From Luminiphilus sp. (lineage in GTDB: Bacteria; Pseudomonadota; Gammaproteobacteria; Pseudomonadales; Halieaceae): DNA of 64,000 nucleotides. A model generated the notes under the pieces. It saw only the letters and a list, made by a program, of their open reading frames with translations. It did not search any database and was not told where the DNA came from. The DNA is taken from positions 124,001-188,000 of the forward strand of contig JAQWUD010000016.1 of the NCBI GenBank assembly GCA_029242325.1, in the 5' to 3' direction. This document shows, in pieces, positions 44,191 to 51,912 of this stretch (positions are counted from its first letter, which is position 1; every line of letters starts with the position of its first letter). The position numbers and the translations under genes were made by a program.

Positions 44191-45357
44191 TCAGATCGAC
44201 AGCTGCTGCTGCACTAAATGGGTCCAGAACTGCATTCCAGTCACCAATATGTCGTCATTGAAGTCGTAGTGAGGGTTATGCAATGCACAGCCCCCTTCAC
44301 TGTCAGTGCCGTTACCGATAAAGACATAGGCGCCCTTCTTCAGCAGTAACATTTGGCCAAAGTCATCTGAAGCTGTCATGGGCTGGCAGGGATATTCAAT
44401 CAATTTCTCCGCGTTGATGGTGCGCGCCGCAGCCAGTGCATGCTCGGTTTCTTCCGAATGGTTCACCGTGGCATGGAATACACGCGCATAGGAAAACTGG
44501 AGTTCCGCACCATGTGCCTGACAAATGCCGCTGGCCAGTTCGTGTAACCTCCGCTCGATGATGTGGCTGACTTCAGGTTTAAAGCTGCGACAGTCGCCTT
44601 TCAGGGTGACTCTACTGGGGACTACATTAACGGTTCCGTCTGTTTCGATTTCGGTTATCGAGACCACCGCTTGTTCGGCTGGGTCAATCGATCGCGAGGC
44701 GATGGTCTGCATCGCCAAAATGATCTCTGCGCTGATTATTACGGGATCAATGAGCTGATGCGGTTGGGACGCGTGACCGCCTCGCCCAATAATAGTGACT
44801 CGGAAGTTGTCCTCTCCCGCCATGATGGGTCCGGGTGTCAGGGCTATCTGACCAGCTGGGCGGCCTGGTATGTTGTGCATTGCATAAACTGCATCCATGG
44901 GAAATCGATCAAACAATCCGTCCGCAATCATCGCTTCGGCACCGAGGCCATGTTCTTCGTTAGGTTGAAAGATAAAATAAACTGTGCCGTCGAAGTCGAA
45001 CTTTCGAAGTACATCGGCGGCTCCCAGTAACATGGCGCAATGACCATCGTGGCCGCAGGCGTGCATGTGACCATCGGTTTTAGAGCGATACTCGAAGGCG
45101 TTGCGCTCATGGATTTTGAGGGCGTCCATATCGGCCCGAAGCCCAATGGCTTTATCGCTGCTGCCTTTTCGCAATACACCTACCACGCCCGATTGACCGA
45201 TACCGCCGTGGGTTTCTATGCCCATACTGCGCAGTTGCTTTTCGATGAATCCGGCGGTCTCCCCAAGCGCAAACCCTAATTCTGGGCAACGATGCAGAGT
45301 TCTGCGCCAAGATGTGAGCGTGGCGATGTCGGGCTGATTGTATTCTGAGTTGGTCAC
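44191..45357 (-). CDS. M20-family amidohydrolase (hippurate hydrolase/IAA-amino acid hydrolase type)
   Basis: A 388-residue M20D metallopeptidase. It has LRRTLHRCPELGFALGETA-like start (WRRTLHRCPELGFAL), LRADMDAL and the metal site MHACGHDGHCAML with Cys101 and His103. FQPNEEHGLGA carries the catalytic glutamate pair. Members release amino acids from N-acyl or N-aroyl conjugates. The GTG at 45357 puts the start 5 bp after the dioxygenase stop and gives a normal family length. The longer frame upstream lies over that gene. Here it probably deacylates an N-acyl amino acid intermediate. Confidence 0.85.
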   Translation of the reverse strand: MTNSEYNQPDIATLTSWRRTLHRCPELGFALGETAGFIEKQLRSMGIETHGGIGQSGVVGVLRKGSSDKAIGLRADMDALKIHERNAFEYRSKTDGHMHACGHDGHCAMLLGAADVLRKFDFDGTVYFIFQPNEEHGLGAEAMIADGLFDRFPMDAVYAMHNIPGRPAGQIALTPGPIMAGEDNFRVTIIGRGGHASQPHQLIDPVIISAEIILAMQTIASRSIDPAEQAVVSITEIETDGTVNVVPSRVTLKGDCRSFKPEVSHIIERRLHELASGICQAHGAELQFSYARVFHATVNHSEETEHALAAARTINAEKLIEYPCQPMTASDDFGQMLLLKKGAYVFIGNGTDSEGGCALHNPHYDFNDDILVTGMQFWTHLVQQQLSI

Positions 45358-45361
45358 GCGA

Positions 45362-46192
45362 TTAAAAGTTCCTTTTCTGCGCCGCACCACGATACAAGAT
45401 GTCATCCATATTTGTATCTGCCAGCGCCCGATCCGACATCGATACAGGGTCAAGGTCATGGGCGGGGCGACGCAACACTGTATTATTTTTTCGAGGATTA
45501 CGTCCTCTGACGTCCAGCCAGAGATTTTTGCCAATCACCTGCTCTACTTCAGGCGGCATGTAGGACTGCATGGCGAAGCCAACGCGCCGTTTAGTGCTCT
45601 GATTTGGTCGGGAGCCATGAATGATCTTGGCATGGTGGAGCGACATTTGACCCGGTTTCAATATCATATCGACGGCTTGAGTCTCATCGACGTCTATCAC
45701 CTGCTGGCCGCGGGTGAGTATATTGAATTCACCGTAGGTATCTTCATGTTTCACAATCTCGCCGCGGTGTGATCCGGGAATCATCTGCATGCACCCGGTC
45801 GTGATGTTGCTGTCTGTGAGTGCCAACCAAGGTGTCACAAACGTGTCCCTGCTCATACCCATATAGGTCGCGTCCTGATGCCAGCTCACATAATGCGGGC
45901 TCTCTGGGTCTTTGCAGAAGAGCACTGTTCCCCACAGTGAAAAATGAGAGCCCAGTAGATCTTCGACTGCGTCGAGCACCCTGGGGTGGTGCGCCAGCTC
46001 GTCGAGGCACTTAAAAGATAAATGCACGTTGTTGCGCTTGTGTGGATTGGCCCACTCGGGGTATTGCGTTTCTGCGTCTTCCAGACGTTGAAGATACTGT
46101 GCTGCTTCGTCTTCACTTAGCACATCGATAGGCGAGACAAATCCCTGCTCGACATATGCCCTGATTTGCTGCTCTGACAGTACCTTTCCCAT
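45362..46192 (-). CDS. Phytanoyl-CoA dioxygenase (PhyH) family Fe(II)/2-oxoglutarate oxygenase 1
   Basis: A 276-residue cupin-fold oxygenase. The iron triad is His105-x-Asp107 (SWHQDATYMG) and His192 (KIIHGSRPN), with Arg203 in the strand that binds 2-oxoglutarate. TGCMQMIPGSHRGEIVKHED is the usual substrate-lid region. Family members hydroxylate small molecules, including ectoine, or remove N-methyl groups through hydroxylation. It lies 2 bp after the MFS gene and 4 bp before the amidohydrolase. Confidence 0.85.
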   Translation of the reverse strand: MGKVLSEQQIRAYVEQGFVSPIDVLSEDEAAQYLQRLEDAETQYPEWANPHKRNNVHLSFKCLDELAHHPRVLDAVEDLLGSHFSLWGTVLFCKDPESPHYVSWHQDATYMGMSRDTFVTPWLALTDSNITTGCMQMIPGSHRGEIVKHEDTYGEFNILTRGQQVIDVDETQAVDMILKPGQMSLHHAKIIHGSRPNQSTKRRVGFAMQSYMPPEVEQVIGKNLWLDVRGRNPRKNNTVLRRPAHDLDPVSMSDRALADTNMDDILYRGAAQKRNF

Positions 46193-46194
46193 TG

Positions 46195-47433
46195 TCAGGG
46201 TGGGGCCACGAGTCGGTTATGACGGTTGACCCGCCATAAGAGCAGCGTCGCTACGATACCGACAAGTGATATCGCCAACATATAGCTGAATGTGATTTGG
46301 TAGCCCGGCAACCCTGGGTGATTGTCCAGCCAATAGCCAATCAGTGGGTAAGTAAACCCTTCCGGCAGATAACCGATAAAACTCGCTACTCCTACCGCTG
46401 TGCCCATTGTGTGCACGGGCACTTTGGACTCAGCGAATGTGGCGTAAAAATTCCCACGCAGTGCGAACACACATAGTGCCAGGACGATCATAATGTTGGA
46501 TACGATCAAGAGATTCTGTGCCTCGGCAGGGACCATAAGAAGCAGCACCATACAGAGAGCTGATATCAAGAATGCGATGCCAATAACGATCGTTGGACCG
46601 CCTAGTTTATCGGCGATCATGCCACTCAGAGGCGCGCTGATTGCCTGAGTACCATAGGTTCTGAGGATGCCCATCAAGACACCGTAACTCACCACTGCAC
46701 CCATCACGCCCGTCATGTAGGGCGTAATGTAGCTTTGGCTTGCAAATAGGCCGTAGCCACAAAAAATGATGAGGCCGATAATCCAGACTTGGGGATTTTT
46801 GAGCGCTCCTCTGAAATATTTGAGTGCTGACTCGGGCGCTTCGTCGTAGGCGGGATCTTCAAACACGATCCAGATCGACAATCCCGCGGCGATAGTGACT
46901 ACGGCAGAAATATTAATAACCCACATGAGGCCTTCAGGGCCTTCCCCCATTTTCTGAAATACCAATAGCGTAATCATGCCGATGAGGAAGCCCCATACGC
47001 CCCGGCCGCCCTCCAAAAATCCAAACAACCTGCCTTGCTCCGAGTCTGGGCCGAGATTACGGGTTGCTTTGATAAAGGGGGCCCAGAACAAAATCAGAGT
47101 GCTCACGCCCCAAAAACCGTAGAGAATCAGGCCGCCGACATATGAGGGGAACGTAGAGAAATAAAATCCGCTAAGCCCCGTCGCGATCAGCGAGGTAGCG
47201 AGTAGTTTCCGCGGAGAGTAACGATCTGCCAGCCAACCTCCGGGTATGTAGCCCAATGTCGCAGCAACGCCATTCACGGCTTGCATTAGCCCCATCTGTG
47301 TGTGGGATACACCGAGCGCTTCCCTCATCGTGTCGTAGTAGGAATACCTGAGGAAGGGAAAGGTGTACACCATGGCACCAGCAAAGCAGAGCAGGGTGAG
47401 AAGAAGCCATTTATTACGAGGGCGGTCAGGCAT
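46195..47433 (-). CDS. MFS transporter, probable substrate importer of the operon
   Basis: A 412-residue major facilitator protein with 12 hydrophobic helices. The MFS signature after helix 2 is GGWLADRYSPRKLLATS. A second-half counterpart is GMIADKLGGPTIVIG. The ATG at 47433 is inside the last codons of the preceding dioxygenase gene (8-nt overlap) and gives a normal short N-terminus. The upstream extension of the frame is noise. Substrate is not readable from sequence; its place inside the operon suggests uptake of the catabolised compound. Confidence 0.85.
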   Translation of the reverse strand: MPDRPRNKWLLLTLLCFAGAMVYTFPFLRYSYYDTMREALGVSHTQMGLMQAVNGVAATLGYIPGGWLADRYSPRKLLATSLIATGLSGFYFSTFPSYVGGLILYGFWGVSTLILFWAPFIKATRNLGPDSEQGRLFGFLEGGRGVWGFLIGMITLLVFQKMGEGPEGLMWVINISAVVTIAAGLSIWIVFEDPAYDEAPESALKYFRGALKNPQVWIIGLIIFCGYGLFASQSYITPYMTGVMGAVVSYGVLMGILRTYGTQAISAPLSGMIADKLGGPTIVIGIAFLISALCMVLLLMVPAEAQNLLIVSNIMIVLALCVFALRGNFYATFAESKVPVHTMGTAVGVASFIGYLPEGFTYPLIGYWLDNHPGLPGYQITFSYMLAISLVGIVATLLLWRVNRHNRLVAPP

Positions 47434-48325
47434 GACATGCCGTATCTGATTGCATACTTTGCTGCGCGAAGAACGACGTCCCTTGAGGCACTTCTGGCAG
47501 CTCCATTTCATAAGGCGTGCAGCGAACACGCCCCGATGGTTCGCCACGCACCAATTCATGGGTGAGGCGGCTCAGGAGTGCGTTGGGGCTCAGCTCAATG
47601 GCGTCATCTGAGTAGTAGGTGGCAAGGTACAGCGTTCTGGGATTTGCCGACAGATTGCCGGCTGACCCGTGTAGAAGGCTCGAATGCATGAGACAGGCAG
47701 AACCCGCGGCTCCCGTGCAAGTCACGATTTGATCCTGACGTTGCGCAACCACTTCTTCCGCCACTGCGCCCGTAAAGACTCCATCATGCCAGAGTGAGAA
47801 AAGTGGGCCCTTATGCGAGCCGGGCACCACCTGCAAGGGGCCATTCTCCTCCGTCACTGCGTCCATAAATATGAGACAGGTAATCACATCGTCATTACTC
47901 ATCGGCTGGAAGGTGAAGTCTTGATGAAATTTCACTTCAGTGGCCATGCCCGGTCGTTTCGAATTTACCTTGCCGTGATGAAAGCGGATCGCAGGCCCAA
48001 TCAGTTCTGCGCAGATATCTACAGTTCGTGCGTTACGCATCACATGTCTGAATGCCTCGGATATTTCTTCGGGCGATTGGACCCGCCTCAAGCCTGATTG
48101 AGTGCCGGTATGGAGAGGGTCTAGGTCGAACCGAGCGCGTCCATCAAGAGTTTCACCGTAGTCGTCCTGATAAGACAAGCTGGCATCAACCCAGACTGAA
48201 AAATCGCTTCGCAGATTTTCGAGTTCGATCGGAGACAGCGCCTGTTCGACGATAAGGTAACCGTCCCGCCAAAATTGATCTGTTTGGCTAGCAGTGAGCT
48301 GGGTAAGTGGGGGGTTCTCTCTCAA
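47426..48325 (-). CDS. Phytanoyl-CoA dioxygenase (PhyH) family oxygenase 2
   Basis: A 299-residue Fe(II)/2-oxoglutarate oxygenase. The metal triad is His134-x-Asp136 (VKFHQDFTF) and His219 (SSLLHGSAGN). NGPLQVVPGSHKGPLFSLWH is the typical middle motif. It is clearly different from the first PhyH protein in the operon, so two distinct oxidations are likely. The start is a TTG at 48325; no ATG fits. It is the first gene of the eight-gene minus-strand operon. The promoter should lie in 48326-48460, but no clear boxes are seen. Confidence 0.83.
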   Translation of the reverse strand: MRENPPLTQLTASQTDQFWRDGYLIVEQALSPIELENLRSDFSVWVDASLSYQDDYGETLDGRARFDLDPLHTGTQSGLRRVQSPEEISEAFRHVMRNARTVDICAELIGPAIRFHHGKVNSKRPGMATEVKFHQDFTFQPMSNDDVITCLIFMDAVTEENGPLQVVPGSHKGPLFSLWHDGVFTGAVAEEVVAQRQDQIVTCTGAAGSACLMHSSLLHGSAGNLSANPRTLYLATYYSDDAIELSPNALLSRLTHELVRGEPSGRVRCTPYEMELPEVPQGTSFFAQQSMQSDTACHA

Positions 48326-48464
48326 GCTCAGTCTCTGTCAGGTAGAGGTGGATGGAACAGGATATTGGTGGCTTGCAACGAGATTGGCAATAGGCAGTGA
48401 TGAGGGTTCGACACATGACCCATTCCAACATTTGCACATGTCAGACAGCTTTGAGTCAGGTTAA

Positions 48465-48945
48465 GCGGATTTCGTTGCCCGCCTAGCGGCTCTGGTGCCA
48501 AAGCCGAGGGTTAACCTCACCCGCTACCATGGCGTCCTGGCACCGAACCACCGCTGTCGTGGGCTGGTCACACCAGCCAGGCGCGGGAAAGGCATCACGT
48601 CTATCTCCAACGCAGAAGTCCGCACACCCGCCGAGCGCCATGCCGCCATGACCTGGGCCCAGCGCCTAAACCGTGTTCAGTATCGACATCGAGGTCTGTG
48701 GCCGCTGCGGTGGTTCTGTCAGGGTCATCGCCAGCACTGAGGACCAGGACGTCATCGATCGAATGCTGACTCACCTGCGCCAGTAAGAACAGGAAACACC
48801 GACTGGGCCATTGCTGGTGCCACCGACCAGAGCGCCACCTGGGACGTTGCCTCTTTTCGTTGGGAAGGATTCCAGCACAACAGCACTGCATCAGCAGGGA
48901 ATCCAGTGAATACCGCATGGCATGAGCTGTCGCGCGCACCCCTCC
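48465..48945 (+). pseudogene. IS91-family transposase C-terminal remnant (copy B)
   Basis: The fragment encodes DFVARLAALVPKPRVNLTRY, HGVLAPNHRC, GLVTPARRGKG and RTPAERHAAMTWAQRLNRV. After a one-base loss near 48672 it continues as FSIDIEVCGRCGGSVRVIA and ends QDVIDRMLTHLRQ at the stop 48784-48786. This is the usual C-terminus of IS91-type rolling-circle transposases with the CxxCGG zinc motif. The N-terminal catalytic part is missing and the frame is broken. Downstream sequence to about 48945 is probably IS tail and contains a 21-bp stretch shared with copy A. From there to 49120 I see nothing. Confidence 0.82.
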
Positions 48946-49120
48946 CCTATCACGTCGCACACGATTCCGGCGGCAGGTGATCGTGCGCACCATCTAATCA
49001 GTCATCTAGTTCAACAGCGTCGGGAGAGCTGATCGCGCGCGCATCGCGCTTCAAGATCGCTGATTCACTTGGCTTTGCGGTCACGAAAATGTCACAGTGA
49101 AGCCGGAGGTGCAGGCGATA

Positions 49121-49819
49121 ATGAATGACCCACTAGCGGCGTTAAAGACAATCCACGCAAAACGGGGTTACCTCCTGCCCCATCATGGTTTGATGGCTAT
49201 TTCGACGCCCCACCTTCTGGAGCGCTACGATGCACTCTACTCGTCGCTGACACTCGAGGACAGATACCTCAGTCGACACGATCATGAATTTATCTGGCTG
49301 GCTATTTTAATTAGCTGCAAAGAGTCTTTGGGTACGCATCACGTGAGGCGCTTTCTCGATGCTGGGGGCACCAACAAAGAGCTCGACCTCATTATGGCGT
49401 TGAGTGCTTTTGTGATGGGTATCGATAGCTATCTGTTCGCAGAAGATCATTGGCTGGGGCACCTTCCTGGTGGCGACATGCGCCAGTCTTATCTTGAGCA
49501 ATTTAATTCGATGATCGAGGTTGGCGACACCGCACTTGCCCACATGGCCGCCTGCGCCATACACATCTGTCTCGGCAAGTGGCGAGGCCTTAGGTGGCAG
49601 CTCGTAGCGGGTTACGAGGCCCAGATCGATGAACTACAGCTGGCAGAAGCCATTTCACTGGTCATGTTTCCGGGTAGCGTCCCACACTATGTTCGCGCGG
49701 CCGCAGTGTGGCAACAGCTTATTCTCGAAAATAGGATCCCTGCCAGTGCGTTGTTTCAGCAATGGGCCTCACTCAGTGGGCAAGGAGGGTACAATGAGGC
49801 TTCAGGCGTGAGTCGCTGA
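49121..49819 (+). CDS. Carboxymuconolactone decarboxylase (AhpD-like) fold protein
   Basis: About 232 residues, all-helical, with two CMD-like halves (about 50-110 and 130-215). LSRHDHEFIWLAILISCKES and a second helix run MAACAIHICLGKWRGL follow the CMD pattern. The AhpD peroxidase motif CxxC is absent (first half reads CKESLGTHH), so peroxidase activity is unlikely. The ATG at 49121 lies 11 nt after GGAGG; a GTG at 49097 is also open. It is 50 bp upstream of a small monooxygenase-fold gene. Function is unknown. Confidence 0.7.
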   Translation: MNDPLAALKTIHAKRGYLLPHHGLMAISTPHLLERYDALYSSLTLEDRYLSRHDHEFIWLAILISCKESLGTHHVRRFLDAGGTNKELDLIMALSAFVMGIDSYLFAEDHWLGHLPGGDMRQSYLEQFNSMIEVGDTALAHMAACAIHICLGKWRGLRWQLVAGYEAQIDELQLAEAISLVMFPGSVPHYVRAAAVWQQLILENRIPASALFQQWASLSGQGGYNEASGVSR

Positions 49820-49868
49820 ATCTGCCTGCCAAAGACAACGCCCCAACACTGCGCATAGGAGCCTTACC

Positions 49869-50219
49869 ATGTCACGTATCGTTGTTTCAGGGATTGTGGA
49901 ATTCCCCCCAGACGCAAGAGACGAGGCACTTCTCAAAGGGAAGGCCCTCATTGAGGGTGCTTACACAGAGAAAGGCTGTATCCATTATCTTTGGACCGCC
50001 GACCTTAATCATCCGGGTCGGGTCATCGTCTATGAGGAGTGGGAAAGCGGAGCCGATTTGGAAGCCCATCTTCAAGGCGACTGGTATCGCAATATGTTTG
50101 CCCACCTCTCCCAGTACTCTATAGGTTCAGCTGAAATCAATAAATTCCGGGTAGACCTCAAAGAAGCGGTTTACAACGAAAGTGGGGTAGCAACGGGCTA
50201 TTTTTCCGACGAGAAATGA
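49869..50219 (+). CDS. Antibiotic biosynthesis monooxygenase (ABM) domain protein
   Basis: A 116-residue protein with one ferredoxin-like ABM domain. It has IVVSGIVEFPPDARDEALLK, the conserved EKGCIHYLWTADLNHPGRVI, the strand VIVYEEWES and HLQGDWYRNMF. Such small dimeric proteins oxidise quinols or handle reactive small molecules; YgiN is a relative. AGGAG precedes the ATG. It is probably co-transcribed with the CMD-like gene, a pairing seen in various oxidation clusters. The substrate is not evident. Confidence 0.8.
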   Translation: MSRIVVSGIVEFPPDARDEALLKGKALIEGAYTEKGCIHYLWTADLNHPGRVIVYEEWESGADLEAHLQGDWYRNMFAHLSQYSIGSAEINKFRVDLKEAVYNESGVATGYFSDEK

Positions 50220-50423
50220 ACTGCCATCGAAATGCCACGCATAGGGAGCCCACTGGGCAGTTACAGCTCATACGCGGCCCAAGCGGATAAAGCAATCGGA
50301 GTGAAACCACCTCATTTATTACCCGCCCCACTAATCGCGTAAATCACCCCACTGACCCGCTTTACAAAAGCGTAGATGGTCACCGTTGCTACCATGCGCC
50401 TATCAAAAATAAGGGGCAGGGCA

Positions 50424-51842
50424 ATGAATAACGCAGCCAAGGTGAATCCGATCCCCATCGGGCAAAAGATTGCATTCGGCATCGGCATGCTGGCCAACCA
50501 GATGTTCCCGGCAGCCTTGGGTATCTTCATGGTGATTTTGGTTCAGAGTCTGGGGATGAGCCCTTACCTTTGGGGTCTGATTTTCTTCCTTCCCAAACTG
50601 GTTGATTGCGTCACCGATCCCGTCATGGGCTTTATTTCAGACCGAACCGTGTCGCGATGGGGCAAAAGGCGCCCCTATATCTTCATCGGAGCGATTCTCT
50701 CAGGCCTGTCATACATGGCGATGTGGCAGCTCTCTGCCGAGAATGGCGAGACTTATAATTTTATTTACTTCCTCTTCTGGTCATGCGTCTTTTTCGTCGC
50801 GCTTACCATTTTCAGCGTGCCCTATGTCGCAATGGGATATGAAATGAGCGACGACTATCACGAGCGCACGCGGCTCATGGCAGTGGCGCAGTGGATTGGC
50901 CAATGGGCCTGGGTTATCGCCCCCTGGTTCTGGGTGGTGCTCTACGACCCGGAGTGGTTTGAAAGCGCGACCGACGGCGCCAGAATCCTATCTGTGTGGG
51001 TAGGCGGAGCCTGCATGCTGCTCGCCATGGTCCCAGCAATTTTTTGCATAGGCCATGACAACCGGGAAGGAAAAGCCGCGTCTAGAGATAACGAGACCAT
51101 TGGCTCGGCGCTCAAGGAGCTATTGCAGGGCATCGTCGTCACGCTGCGTTGCCGCCCCTTTCAGCAGATTTGCATCGCAACTTTTTTCATTTTCAACGCT
51201 TACAACACGGTAGCGGGCTTTGCCTGGTTCATCATCGTTTACTACATGAATCAGGGGGATCCAGCCCTGGCGGGAATGTGGCCGACGCTGTTTGGTAGCG
51301 TATCAGCGCTGTGCACCTGCTTTCTAGTAATTCCCACTATCAGCTGGATGGCCCAACGATATGGAAAACGCACCACTTTCATGGTGACGCAGTCCGTTTC
51401 AATCCTTGGCTATGTTCTGTTCTGGTGGAGTTTTAACCCGGCCAACCCCTACCTGATTTTCGCCCCCATCCCGATATTTGCATTTGGTATTGGCGGGCTG
51501 TTCACACTAATGATGTCCATGACAGCAGACATTTGTGATCTGGATGAACTGCAAACGGGCGAGCGCAGGGAAGGTCTATTCGGCGCAATTTATTGGTGGA
51601 TGGTGAAATTTGGCCTAGCCTTCGCCGGGCTGCTGAGTGGCTTAATTCTCGGCTTTATTGGCTTCGACCAAACTGTGGCCATTCAAACGGACGACACACT
51701 GGCTGGTCTTCGCATGGCGTTCATCGTAGTCCCCGTCTCTGGGACCTTGATCGCACTATGGGCGATGCGTGATTATAAACTCAATGAAGAGGCCGTTGAG
51801 GAGGTCAAAATAACCCTCTCGGAACGCCGCTTGACCGCCTGA
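50424..51842 (+). CDS. GPH-family (sodium:melibiose type) sugar symporter
   Basis: A 472-residue transporter with 12 helices. The GPH signature is in the loop after helix 2: LVDCVTDPVMGFISDRT followed by GKRRPYIFIGA. A late TADICDLDELQTGERREG is also typical of the family. The ATG at 50424 follows an AGGG box and gives the correct short N-terminus. It lies beside a beta-1,3-glucan phosphorylase-like gene and a GH16 gene, so uptake of laminari-oligosaccharides is the likely role (inferred from context). Confidence 0.85.
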   Translation: MNNAAKVNPIPIGQKIAFGIGMLANQMFPAALGIFMVILVQSLGMSPYLWGLIFFLPKLVDCVTDPVMGFISDRTVSRWGKRRPYIFIGAILSGLSYMAMWQLSAENGETYNFIYFLFWSCVFFVALTIFSVPYVAMGYEMSDDYHERTRLMAVAQWIGQWAWVIAPWFWVVLYDPEWFESATDGARILSVWVGGACMLLAMVPAIFCIGHDNREGKAASRDNETIGSALKELLQGIVVTLRCRPFQQICIATFFIFNAYNTVAGFAWFIIVYYMNQGDPALAGMWPTLFGSVSALCTCFLVIPTISWMAQRYGKRTTFMVTQSVSILGYVLFWWSFNPANPYLIFAPIPIFAFGIGGLFTLMMSMTADICDLDELQTGERREGLFGAIYWWMVKFGLAFAGLLSGLILGFIGFDQTVAIQTDDTLAGLRMAFIVVPVSGTLIALWAMRDYKLNEEAVEEVKITLSERRLTA

Positions 51843-51912
51843 AGCTGACCTCTTTGATGATGCAATCGATCCTGACCGGTGTGGCAGGTAACGGACGTGC
51901 GCGCTATTCTTT

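Noticed and set aside
48495-48740. 81-residue ORF as an intact gene
   Set aside because: It is the middle of an IS91-family transposase; the real C-terminus continues in another frame after a one-base loss.
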